A stretch of 64,000 nucleotides of DNA from Arthrobacter sp. H-02-3. GTDB lineage: Bacteria > Actinomycetota > Actinomycetes > Actinomycetales > Micrococcaceae. The stretch spans positions 28,122 to 92,121 of the forward strand of contig NZ_PYUI01000020.1 of the NCBI RefSeq assembly GCF_003097355.1, given 5' to 3'. Shown here piece by piece: positions 25,261-33,715 of the stretch. Position numbers and translations under genes: made by a program. The notes under the pieces are model-generated. The model was not told the DNA's origin and searched no databases. It worked only from the letters and a program-made list of their open reading frames with translations. Each line of letters begins with the position of its first letter. Position 1 is the stretch's first letter.

Positions 25261-25997
25261 AGGAATTGCTCCTGACGTGGTTGTTGTGACTGTGCGTGCG
25301 CGTTGGCCTTCTCCACGAGATCTACGAAGAGGGCCTTTTGGGCGGCATGAATTTCAAACATGTGCTCGGGATGCCACTGAACGCCGATCAGGTTGGCGTC
25401 ATCGGCCTCGATGGCTTCAACAACGTCGCCTTCGCGGCCTACGACGCGAAGGCCTTTCCCGATCCTTCCCAGCCCCTGATGGTGGTAACTGTTGACGGGG
25501 ATTGAGGCCTGGTTGGCGATTCGTGCCAGTTCGGAACCCGGTTCGAGCTGCACACTGTGCCACGGTTCATGCGAGGGTCCGTCCTGCCAGTGCCCCCTGT
25601 TTGGGCTGACTTCCTGGATCAGGTTGCCTCCGCGGATGACGTTGATGAGCTGCATGCCCCGGCAGGTTGCGAGGATGGGCATCCCGCGGAGCAGGGCCTG
25701 GTTGTAGAGTTCGATCTCGAAGTCGTCCCGGATCTCGCAGACGTCGTAAACAGTCTCGATCGGGTCTTCGCCGTAGAGTCGGGGATCGATATCCCCTCCG
25801 CCGGTCAGGAGCAGGCCGTCAAAGCCTTCAAGAAGGTCTTCGGGGATGTCGGCTGTTGAGGGAAGGATTGCAGGGCGTCCGCCCGCTGCCAGCACGCCGT
25901 TGGCGTAGGCCACGTTCTGGACCGTCGAGGGCATCGGGCCGAAAGCTGTGTCGACGGTTTGCCGGGCCGCTGAGATCGCAATGAGTGGTGAGCCCAT
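25257..25997 (-). CDS. Gamma-glutamyl-amine/GABA hydrolase (PuuD-like)
   Basis: 246-residue class I amidotransferase-fold hydrolase. Nucleophile C112 is in ILATCRGMQLINV, and H209 and E211 in VQWHPEHMFE complete the triad; LLLTGGGDIDPRLYG is the family's glycine-rich strand. PuuD-type enzymes release glutamate from gamma-glutamylated acids at the end of a gamma-glutamylation pathway. The matching ligase-like gene (26833-28275) and an aldehyde dehydrogenase (30172-31539) are nearby, giving the complete Puu-type logic. Overlaps the P450 start. Confidence 0.88.
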   Translation of the reverse strand: MGSPLIAISAARQTVDTAFGPMPSTVQNVAYANGVLAAGGRPAILPSTADIPEDLLEGFDGLLLTGGGDIDPRLYGEDPIETVYDVCEIRDDFEIELYNQALLRGMPILATCRGMQLINVIRGGNLIQEVSPNRGHWQDGPSHEPWHSVQLEPGSELARIANQASIPVNSYHHQGLGRIGKGLRVVGREGDVVEAIEADDANLIGVQWHPEHMFEIHAAQKALFVDLVEKANAHAQSQQPRQEQFL

Positions 25998-25999
25998 GG

Positions 26000-26773
26000 T
26001 CAGTACACCAGCCAGCCGCCGTCGACGTGAATGGTCGTGCCCGTTACCCAGCTGGCTTCGTCACTGGCCAGGAACGCTACCGCGTTGGCCACGTCGCTCG
26101 GACGGCCGATGCGTCCCAGCGGAGTGCGGTCCAGAAGGAACTTCACTGCTTCTGGATTCTCCAGGACGGCCTTCGTGAAGGGGGTTTCGATGAAACCGGG
26201 GGCGACGGCGTTCACCCGGATTTTGGTGCTGGCGCATTCAATGGCCAGCGCCTTCGTCAGCATGAGCAGGGCACCCTTGGAGGCGTTGTAGTGAACCTGC
26301 GGGTGACCGCTGCTGGCGATGACGATGTGTGCTTCAACTGAGGTGATGTTGACGATGGCGCTGGTGGAATCGTCGCCGCGGGCTGCGGCTCCTTGCTCCA
26401 GGAGCGGCCGTGCTGCCTGACTCACCAGGAACGGACCGGTGGAGTTGACGGCGAAGACCTGATCCCATTCCGCCACGCTGAGATCGTCAAAGTTGCTTCC
26501 CTTAACGATGCCTGCGTTGTTGACGAGAGTGTCGAGTCGTCCGAATTTGGCGTCGATCTCGGCCATGCCGGCGCGGACGGACTCTTCGTTGGCGACGTCC
26601 ATGAGGACGGGAACCATTTCCGGGTGTTGTGCCACGAGACGCTCAAGGGCGGCTTCGTCCCGGTCAAGGGCTACAACCGTGGCCCCCTCCTTGAGCAGCT
26701 TCTCGGCGATTGCCAGGCCGTTGCCGGATGCGGCACCGGTGACGGCTGCGATTTTTCCAGGGTGAGTGGTCAT
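26000..26773 (-). CDS. Short-chain dehydrogenase/reductase
   Basis: 257-residue SDR. The cofactor motif is TGAASGNGLAIAEKL, with an aspartate after strand 2 (VVALDRDEAAL) favouring NAD. The structural motif NNAGIV is present, and the active site is Ser in VNITSVEAH with Tyr-x-x-x-Lys in HYNASKGAL. The C-terminal IHVDGGWLVY is classical. It sits between the ligase-like and hydrolase genes, so it may oxidise a hydroxyl of the gamma-glutamylated intermediate to carbonyl. Confidence 0.9.
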   Translation of the reverse strand: MTTHPGKIAAVTGAASGNGLAIAEKLLKEGATVVALDRDEAALERLVAQHPEMVPVLMDVANEESVRAGMAEIDAKFGRLDTLVNNAGIVKGSNFDDLSVAEWDQVFAVNSTGPFLVSQAARPLLEQGAAARGDDSTSAIVNITSVEAHIVIASSGHPQVHYNASKGALLMLTKALAIECASTKIRVNAVAPGFIETPFTKAVLENPEAVKFLLDRTPLGRIGRPSDVANAVAFLASDEASWVTGTTIHVDGGWLVY

Positions 26774-26832
26774 TGGGTGCTACTTTCTCGGTGGTGAAAT
26801 TCGTGTACGAATGGTTGGCTGTGGGGTTGAAA

Positions 26833-28275
26833 CTAGATACGTTCGAGGTACCGGGCGATCTCCCAGTCCGTGACAGTGGTCTGGAGCTTGTGCAGCTCCC
26901 AGCGCCGGGTTTGGACGTAGTGGGTAACGAAGGCCTCGCCGAAGTACGTGCGGGCGATCTCACTTTGGGCGAATTCGTCAATGGCCTTGTCGAGCGTCCC
27001 GGGCAGCATCTTTACCTCGTCCTCCTTGAGGGCGTAGGCATTGCCTTCGACCCGCGCCGGAGCAACTAGGTGGTTGGTCACTCCATGGAGCCCTGCGGCG
27101 ATGTTGGCGGCGATGACCAGGTATGGGTTCGCGTCAGCGCCCGGTACACGGTTCTCGATACGTGCAGCATTCCCCTTCGCCGGGATTGACCTGATGGCCA
27201 CAGTCCTGTTGTCCAGGCCCCATGAGGCACTGGATCCTGCCCATGCTCCGCCTTCTGTCCTCTTGTAGGAGTTGACTGTGGGGAGGTAGAGGGCGGTGAG
27301 TTCCGGTGCGGTTTCGACAACGCCGGCCAGGTAGTTGTAGCCCAGCTCGCTGAGTTCGCCGGGGTTCTCGGCGTTTGCGAAGACGGAAGCCCCTGTTGCG
27401 GGGTCCCAGAGGCTCTGGTGCATGTGGCCGGAGGAACCAGCCCAGTCGGGGTTGATCTTTGCCATGAACGATGCCGTGTAGCCGGCAGCGGCGGCGACTT
27501 CCTTGACGGTGGTCTTGAGCCGCACAGCGTTGTCGGCCGCAGCGAGGGCATCCGAATAGTGGATGTTCATCTCAAACTGGCCCGGGCCGTTTTCGCTGTT
27601 GCTGGCCTCAATAGAGATTCCCTGTTCCAGGAGCCGGCGGCGGATCTCGCCGATGAGGAATTCGGTTCCGGTGTCCCGGTACAGGCTGTAGGTGTGGCTC
27701 CCGGCGGTGATGGGTTCCAGCTGTCGCCAGTCGTTGGCCGCAAGTTCATTCGGGGTGCCCTTGAACAGGTAGAACTCAAATTCATAGGCACAGACTGGCG
27801 AGTAGCCCATGCTTTCGGCCTTCTCAACGACGCGCTTGAGAATGCCACGCGGGCAGATTGCCGCCGGTTCACCGGAGAGTTCGTACATGTCGCAGATGAC
27901 GGAGGCGACGCCCGGCTCGCCGGGAACGGCTTTGAGTGTTTTCAGGTCCGGGAGCAGGGTTACATCGGGATACCCGGTCTCCCATCCGGTGTAGGTCAGG
28001 TTGGGAATGAGCTCATCCTGGATGTCCCACCCGAAAATGATGTTGCAGATGTTGGTTCCGCGTTCAGCCACGGATTCCAGGAAGTACTGCGCGGCGATGC
28101 GCTTGCCACGCCAAACACCTTCAAGGTCAACCACGCCGACCTTGAACGTGGTGATGTTGTTCTCGGCTACGAACTTCTTCAGTTCGTCGTGGGCTGACGC
28201 TGCTTCGGTTTTATCCTGCATTTCGGCTGCCTCAAGTTCTTGGAGGTCCTCACGGACCTGTGTGAGCGGATTCAC
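26833..28275 (-). CDS. Glutamine synthetase-like gamma-glutamyl-amine ligase (PuuA/IpuC-like)
   Basis: 480-residue glutamine-synthetase-fold ligase. The catalytic region has EFEFYLFKGTP, GPGQFEMNIHYSDAL with metal-binding Glu, and INPDWAGSSGHMHQSLWD with the ATP/Glu-binding histidine region; substrate Arg residues lie in RIENRVPGADANPYL. The N-terminal domain is of the PuuA/GlnA3 group rather than the nitrogen-assimilation enzyme. Such ligases attach glutamate to an amine, protecting it during oxidation. First gene of the seven-gene operon; a perfect TGTGCAAGTTGCACA palindrome lies about 70 bases upstream. Several in-frame ATG codons near the start leave the first ~30 residues uncertain. Confidence 0.87.
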   Translation of the reverse strand: MNPLTQVREDLQELEAAEMQDKTEAASAHDELKKFVAENNITTFKVGVVDLEGVWRGKRIAAQYFLESVAERGTNICNIIFGWDIQDELIPNLTYTGWETGYPDVTLLPDLKTLKAVPGEPGVASVICDMYELSGEPAAICPRGILKRVVEKAESMGYSPVCAYEFEFYLFKGTPNELAANDWRQLEPITAGSHTYSLYRDTGTEFLIGEIRRRLLEQGISIEASNSENGPGQFEMNIHYSDALAAADNAVRLKTTVKEVAAAAGYTASFMAKINPDWAGSSGHMHQSLWDPATGASVFANAENPGELSELGYNYLAGVVETAPELTALYLPTVNSYKRTEGGAWAGSSASWGLDNRTVAIRSIPAKGNAARIENRVPGADANPYLVIAANIAAGLHGVTNHLVAPARVEGNAYALKEDEVKMLPGTLDKAIDEFAQSEIARTYFGEAFVTHYVQTRRWELHKLQTTVTDWEIARYLERI

Positions 28276-28343
28276 ATAAACCTCTTATCCTCATTGATAT
28301 ACCGGTTGATTACCGACCCTAGGCGCATTGACTTCGAGTCGTA

Positions 28344-28358
28344 TGTGCAAGTTGCACA
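28344..28358. promoter_or_regulatory. Palindromic operator TGTGCAAGTTGCACA
   Basis: Perfect 15-bp palindrome 69 bases upstream of the ligase start. Preceded by GAGTCGTA, giving a 14-base string (28336-28349) identical to the one at 43352-43365. The TGTGCA-N3-TGCACA form recurs at 31683-31699 and 43360-43374. Shape and spacing suit an Lrp/AsnC-family regulator; that is inference. Confidence 0.65.
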
Positions 28359-28471
28359 TTATGGTTGTTCGGTGCATGCACCGTTGTGGGGAAGCTTCTT
28401 CCTGGGCTGGTCGGCGCTGACCCGCCAAAGCAAATGGAAAGCTCAGGGATGGGTCAGTTTGGATCGCGGGG

Positions 28472-30175
28472 CTAGTAGACGTCCTTCACGTAGCGGCTGT
28501 CGTATTTCATCGCCAGTACGTATTCATGTGCGCTGTCTTGGCTCAGGCCCCCGTGCTCGCACAACACCGCGATGAGGGCATCGTCGATGTCCGGGGCCAT
28601 GCGCTTGTCCCCGCACACATACACGGCGGCGCCGGCGTTCAGCCAGGCGAAGATTTCCGTTCCGCTCTCCCGGATCCGGTCCTGGACGTAGACCTTGGTT
28701 GCGTGGTCCCTGGAAAACGCCAGGCTCAGCCGATTCAGAGCTCCATCGTTGAGCGCGCTTTCCATCTCGTCCTGGTAGAGCCAAAGAGGCTTCTCATGAC
28801 GGTCGCCGAAGAACAGCCAGTTGCGACCCTGCGCCCCCGACGAATAGCGGTCTCGAAGGAAGCCACGGAATGGCGCGATTCCAACACCCGGGCCAACCAT
28901 GATGACGTCTGTTGAGGAATCCTCAGGCAAGTGGAACTCATGCGCCGGTAACGGGAACACTTTGAGCTGCGTGTTGCTCCGGGCGGCTTCCTCCAAAAAT
29001 CCGCTGCAGGCTCCCGTGTGTTTGCGGTCGCGCGCGTCGTACTTGACTGAGGAAACTGTCAAATGGACTCGCTCTCCGTCTGCAAGGGGGCTGGATGCGA
29101 TGGAGTATGACCGGTGCTGCAAGGGGCGCAGCATCGACATGAACTCCTGCGGGTCGAGGTCGCCTGCACGTGTCTCAGCGATTACGTCGACGACGTCACG
29201 CCCCCAAAGCCAATCCTCCAAGGCGGCCCTGTCGCCTGACTCAACCAGCTTCTTGACGGGATGCTCTGCGGCCAGTGGCTCCACCATCCACGCGACCAAG
29301 CCAAGGTGGGGAAGCCGGAGCTCGAGGTCGTTGAGTAGCGCTTCCTTGACGGGCTTGCTCTGCCCGTTGAACACTTCGCTCCCCTGGAGGTTCAGGGAAG
29401 AGATCAGGTCATCCACAAGCTGAGCGGAGTTGGTGGGGATTACAGCGAGCGAGTCACCAGGCCTGTAGTGGCGGCTGTCGCCGCTCACTTCGAGCTCGTA
29501 GTGCCAGACTTCCTTTTCTGCCCCGGGGGCGCTCAAAAGCCGCGCTGCCGCGATGGTCGCCGTATCCGGCTCTTTGCGCGTGACTTTGGCTTGCTCGCTG
29601 CGTTGTGCGTTCGAGGCCGAAGCGGCCGGCGCATCGGAGGCATGTTGCCGTGGCGCCACGGTTTTGAACTTCTCAAGGACGCTGGAGATCCATTTGCCGG
29701 AGGTGAGGTCATAGTCGACATCACAGTCGATTCGATCGGACATCCGCCGACCACCCAAGTCCCCTATCCGTTGGTCGATATCAATGCCGGCCTTGCAGAA
29801 GTCGTCGTACATCGAGTCCCCGATGGCCAGAACGGCGAAGGGGACATCCTTGAACAGGGGTGTGTCAGCGCGTCCGAGACCGTCCCAAAACGCTTGGGCG
29901 TTGTCTGGCATGTGTCCGTTGTCATGTGTGGCAGTGACGATGAGCAAACGGTCCTTGCGGGCGGCCTCTTCAACGGTCAGCAGCTCCAGGCTCATCAGCT
30001 CGGCGGCATATCCCTGAGCATTTGCCTGATCGGCAATCTGGGAGGCGAGAAACTCGGCATTTCCCGTCTGGCTTCCATAGAGCACGCTCAATGCGGGCGT
30101 TCCGAGTTCTGCATGGTCGAGCTCAAATGAGGCGGTACCCTCATCGGCTCGGACCATTTCGGTGTCGGTTGTCAC
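28472..30175 (-). CDS. Diflavin reductase (CPR/sulfite-reductase-flavoprotein-like)
   Basis: 567-residue fusion of a flavodoxin domain (FMN loop YGSQTGNAE, about 33-41), a connecting FAD domain (RSYSIASS, 355-362, and GACSGFL) and an NADPH domain (GPGVGIAPFRGFL near 428-440, VCGDKRMAPDID), ending in an aromatic Tyr after RYVKDV. It moves electrons from NADPH through FAD and FMN to a heme or similar acceptor. The flavodoxin and FAD parts are joined by a low-complexity Ala/Ser linker (about 177-200). No sulfite reductase hemoprotein or fused P450 is nearby, so the acceptor could be the P450 at 24070, an unusual second electron route. Confidence 0.88.
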   Translation of the reverse strand: MTTDTEMVRADEGTASFELDHAELGTPALSVLYGSQTGNAEFLASQIADQANAQGYAAELMSLELLTVEEAARKDRLLIVTATHDNGHMPDNAQAFWDGLGRADTPLFKDVPFAVLAIGDSMYDDFCKAGIDIDQRIGDLGGRRMSDRIDCDVDYDLTSGKWISSVLEKFKTVAPRQHASDAPAASASNAQRSEQAKVTRKEPDTATIAAARLLSAPGAEKEVWHYELEVSGDSRHYRPGDSLAVIPTNSAQLVDDLISSLNLQGSEVFNGQSKPVKEALLNDLELRLPHLGLVAWMVEPLAAEHPVKKLVESGDRAALEDWLWGRDVVDVIAETRAGDLDPQEFMSMLRPLQHRSYSIASSPLADGERVHLTVSSVKYDARDRKHTGACSGFLEEAARSNTQLKVFPLPAHEFHLPEDSSTDVIMVGPGVGIAPFRGFLRDRYSSGAQGRNWLFFGDRHEKPLWLYQDEMESALNDGALNRLSLAFSRDHATKVYVQDRIRESGTEIFAWLNAGAAVYVCGDKRMAPDIDDALIAVLCEHGGLSQDSAHEYVLAMKYDSRYVKDVY

Positions 30176-31539
30176 GGGTCGGTCCTCACAAAGACGGTCT
30201 TGAGTTCCGTGTAGCCTTCAACGGCGGCCTGGCCCAGTTCGCGGCCAATTCCGGACTGTTTGAAACCACCAAAGGGCGTCTGGATACGGATCGAAGAATT
30301 CGAGTTCACCGAGAGAGTGCCCGACTCGAGGCGCCGGGCGGTCCTCATTGCCTGGCCAATGTCCTGGGTCCAGATCGAGCCACTAAGTCCGTAAATGGAG
30401 TCGTTGGCCAATGCGATCGCTTCCTCCTCGGTATCAAAAGGAATGACGGAGGCAATGGGACCGAAGATTTCGTCGGTGGCCACCCGGCTCTTGGGATCCG
30501 GCGCAATGACGATCCGCGGAGCCATCCAGAAGCCCGGCCCCTCCGGGGCTTCGCCGGCCGTCACAACGTTGAGCCCGTCCTCAAGGAAACTGGCCACAGT
30601 GTCGCGATGCGCTGCAGATACGAGTGGTCCGAGATTAGTTGAGCCGTGCAGCGGGTCACCGATCTTCAGGGCGCGTGTTGACTCGATGAAACCTTCGACA
30701 AACTCATCGAAAACTCCGCGCTGAACAAGGAACCGGCTGCGGGCGCAGCAGTCCTGGCCTGTGTTTTCGAAGACGGATAGGGGCGCTGCCTGCAGGCACT
30801 TGGCAAGGTCGACGTCGTCGTAGACCACACTGGCTGATTTACCGCCGAGTTCAAGCGTGACCCTCTTCATGGTCTTTGACGCGGCATGCAGGATGGATCG
30901 ACCGGTTTCCGTGGATCCGGTGAAGCTGATCTTGTTGACGCCAGGGTGTTCGGCCAATGCGTTGCCGATGCGTGCACCGGATCCGGTGAGCACTTGAAGT
31001 GCGTCTCCGATGACACCCAGTTCCTTGACAATCTGGCCAAACCGGACAGTCGACAAGGGTGTGAGCGCCGCTGGCTTGACGATGACCGCGTTGCCGCAGG
31101 CAAGTGCCGGCGCTATGTTCCACGAGGCAATGGGCAAAGGGAAGTTCCAGGGGGAAATAACGGCGACTACACCCATTGGCTCGCGGAAGGTCATGCTAAT
31201 GCCACCGTCGACGGGAATCGTATCCCCGAGGATTTTGTCAACGACGCCGGCGTAGTACTTGAAGCACTCAGCGACGCCGAGGACTTCCTGCCGCGCAGCG
31301 GACAGGGGCTTGCCGACGTCGGTGGACTCCAGGAGGGCGAGTTCGTCGCTGTGTGCAATCACGGCATCGGCGATGGCCCACAGCGCGTCGCGGCGTTCTG
31401 CGAGCGGCCGCTTTGCCCAACTCCTTTGGGCCCCCTGAGCTCTTTCGACTGCGGCATTGACCTCGGCCACGTCGTAGGCGGGAACTTCACCAATCAGTTC
31501 CTCTGTGGCCGGGTTGAAGACGGAAATGTAGCTGCTCAT
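30172..31539 (-). CDS. NAD(P)-dependent aldehyde dehydrogenase (PuuC/GabD-like)
   Basis: 455-residue aldehyde dehydrogenase. Catalytic C264 lies in ENTGQDCCARSRF, general base E230 in LELGGKSASVV, and the cofactor motif FTGSTETGR and PWNFPL oxyanion region are intact. It overlaps the diflavin reductase gene by four bases and is divergent from the APC permease, with a palindrome between the two. In a Puu-type pathway it would oxidise the gamma-glutamyl-aminoaldehyde to the acid released later by the hydrolase at 25257. Confidence 0.92.
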   Translation of the reverse strand: MSSYISVFNPATEELIGEVPAYDVAEVNAAVERAQGAQRSWAKRPLAERRDALWAIADAVIAHSDELALLESTDVGKPLSAARQEVLGVAECFKYYAGVVDKILGDTIPVDGGISMTFREPMGVVAVISPWNFPLPIASWNIAPALACGNAVIVKPAALTPLSTVRFGQIVKELGVIGDALQVLTGSGARIGNALAEHPGVNKISFTGSTETGRSILHAASKTMKRVTLELGGKSASVVYDDVDLAKCLQAAPLSVFENTGQDCCARSRFLVQRGVFDEFVEGFIESTRALKIGDPLHGSTNLGPLVSAAHRDTVASFLEDGLNVVTAGEAPEGPGFWMAPRIVIAPDPKSRVATDEIFGPIASVIPFDTEEEAIALANDSIYGLSGSIWTQDIGQAMRTARRLESGTLSVNSNSSIRIQTPFGGFKQSGIGRELGQAAVEGYTELKTVFVRTDP

Positions 31540-31963
31540 ACTCGAGAGCTCCCTTCAGGAGAGTGGTCCAATCGACAGCTTCGAGGACCTCGTTTCCGGT
31601 CTCGAAAGCTCCGTTAGGTTCCGAGAATGCCCGAGAGAGCACGGCGTAGGTGAGTGCGGCAGGCACCCTGTCGAGAAGGGGTGTGTGCAACTTGCACACC
31701 GGGCTCAGATTGGATCGGCGGGTGGGAGCAGTGGACGGGTGGCGGGGTCTCCGAGGCGCGTGCAGTGCAGGGCGACCATCAATGAAGCACTGAGTGTGCA
31801 TGGGCGACACAGCCGTGGTCGGACAACGCTCCTAAGCTCAGTTCAATTCACGGCGGCCGAGGCAAGGGGGCCAGACCGCGAGTGGATTTCCGCGGTGCTG
31901 TTCAACGAAGTTCAGACCCACGCACCGGAAAATTACGAAGCTTCGAACGTCCGGGAGGGACGA
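31540..31963. promoter_or_regulatory. Divergent promoter region between aldehyde dehydrogenase and permease
   Basis: 424 bases with no supported gene. The perfect 17-bp palindrome GTGTGCAACTTGCACAC (31683-31699) lies 144 bases from the dehydrogenase start and 265 from the permease start. The region carries the same operator type as 28344-28358. Confidence 0.6.
31683..31699. promoter_or_regulatory. Palindromic operator GTGTGCAACTTGCACAC
   Basis: Perfect 17-bp palindrome containing TGTGCA-N3-TGCACA, in the divergent region between the aldehyde dehydrogenase/diflavin reductase pair and the permease. Same motif as at 28344-28358, implying joint control. Confidence 0.65.
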
Positions 31964-33433
31964 ATGCCAACCAACGATGTTAAGTTCGAGCCTGTGGATG
32001 CAGGTCCCAACGGAATTCTCACCCCTGATAAACTTCTGGGCCGCGGTCTGGGGGTCGGCTCAATCGTGTTCATGGTAGTGGCAGGTGCGGCACCGATGAC
32101 GGCAGTCGTGGCCGGCTGGCCCGTCGTCATCTCAGCATCAGAAAGCACTGGCGCGCCGTTGTTCTTCTTGATCGCGACCGCAATCCTGTTCCTGTTTTCA
32201 ATAGGCTTTACGAGAATGACGCCGCACGTGAAGAATGCCGGTGCTTTTTACTCATACATTCAGACCGGTCTCGGCCGGGGGATGGGCTTGGGGTCTTCGA
32301 TATTCGCGTTGGGGACCTACCTTCTGCTTTTCCTCGCGTTGTCTTCCTATCTGGGAGTGGCCGCCCAGACGGCGATCCACGATCTTGGCGGTCCCGAACT
32401 TCCCTGGTGGCTTTGCAGTGTTGTGCTTGTAGCCCTTTGTGGTTTCCTCGCTTACCGCGACGTTGAGCTCTCCGCCAAGGTTCTGGGTGTGGTCCTGGTG
32501 ATTGAAACGGCTGTCATTCTTACGGTGAACATCGGTGTAATCGTCCATGGCGGTGCCGACGGGCTGAGCGTCGAATCTCTTTCACCTGCGCGTCTGACCG
32601 AAGGTGTGGCCCCCCTCGGTGTCATGTTCGCCTTCTTCTCCTTCATTGGCTTTGAAGCCACTGCGGTATTCCGCAACGAGGCTCGTGATCCTGACCGCAC
32701 CATCCCGCGGGCGACATATATTGCTGTTCTGGCTGTGGGCCTGTTCTACACGTTCACGGCGTGGGCGCTCCAGGCCGGCGTGGGCGACAGCCAGATTGTG
32801 GACGCCGCCACGAATGACCCCACCAGCATCGTGGTCGGTTTGGCGGGCAAGTTCGTCTCCCCCATTTTGGCCACTCTCTTGCAGGTCTTCTTGGTCAGCA
32901 GCCTCTTCGCATGCATTCTGACGTTCCAAAATGTTCTGACGCGCTACCTGTTTACGCTCGGGACTCAGGGTGTGCTCCCGTCTGCTCTCGGCACCATCCA
33001 TTCCCGTCACCGCGCGCCCTCCAGGGCCTCCTTGATCGTGTCGGTCATATCACTGATTCTCCTGGCGGTCGAAGCCCTCATCGGTTTGGACCCTGTTACG
33101 CAGGCGTACACCTGGTTCTCCGGTGCGGCGACGTTGGGTGTTGTCGTGCTGATGGCACTCACGTCACTTTCGGTTCTCGTGTTCTTCCGGAGAAAAGCAG
33201 GCGCCGGAACCTGGTGGGCAACGCTGTTGGCTCCGGTCGTTGCACTCATCGGGCTCGGAGCCATTGTCTTCCTCGTCCTGCAGAACTTCGGACTATTAGT
33301 CGGAGGCGACGTGGCGGCGGGAATTCTTCTGACGGTTATGGGAGCCTTCTTCGTCGGAGGTTTGGTCACAGCCCTCGTCATGCGTTCCCGCCGCCCGGAG
33401 GCGTATGCAGCACTCATCCATGAGAGCTCATAG
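31964..33433 (+). CDS. APC-superfamily amino acid/amine permease
   Basis: 489-residue integral membrane transporter with about 12 hydrophobic segments. I chose the ATG at 31964 (MPTNDVKFEPVDAGPNGILT) with GGGAGGGA upstream; the frame is open earlier but crosses the promoter. SIVFMVVAGAAPMTAVVAGW and FFSFIGFEATAVFRNEARDPDR are characteristic of the amino-acid/polyamine/organocation family. It probably imports the amine or amino acid degraded by the neighbouring genes. Confidence 0.9.
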   Translation: MPTNDVKFEPVDAGPNGILTPDKLLGRGLGVGSIVFMVVAGAAPMTAVVAGWPVVISASESTGAPLFFLIATAILFLFSIGFTRMTPHVKNAGAFYSYIQTGLGRGMGLGSSIFALGTYLLLFLALSSYLGVAAQTAIHDLGGPELPWWLCSVVLVALCGFLAYRDVELSAKVLGVVLVIETAVILTVNIGVIVHGGADGLSVESLSPARLTEGVAPLGVMFAFFSFIGFEATAVFRNEARDPDRTIPRATYIAVLAVGLFYTFTAWALQAGVGDSQIVDAATNDPTSIVVGLAGKFVSPILATLLQVFLVSSLFACILTFQNVLTRYLFTLGTQGVLPSALGTIHSRHRAPSRASLIVSVISLILLAVEALIGLDPVTQAYTWFSGAATLGVVVLMALTSLSVLVFFRRKAGAGTWWATLLAPVVALIGLGAIVFLVLQNFGLLVGGDVAAGILLTVMGAFFVGGLVTALVMRSRRPEAYAALIHESS

Positions 33434-33715
33434 AGACCCTGGGACGCCATTCATAATCCCTCGACGCCCCCCGCAGTCCAGGGCCACCGGGAGCCGAGAC
33501 ACTTCCGGCCCCACTTCCCGGTGATGACCACCGCGGTGCCCGCGTGAGATTACCGGCAAACCTATAAGAACCCGCTGGGCTGAATGGGCTCGGGACAGGT
33601 GGCAGGGCCCTCTTTGACCGATGCGTCCGCGTTCGCCGAAGAGGGCCCTGCGCCCGCAAACGCCAGCGGGCTGCCGCCTACCGGAGCACTACAGCACAAG
33701 ACGAAAGGAGATCGG
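33434..33715. other. Intergenic stretch between permease and alcohol dehydrogenase
   Basis: 282 bases without a supported gene. A strong AAAGGAG at 33704-33710 serves the following GTG start. No clear terminator or operator seen. Confidence 0.3.
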
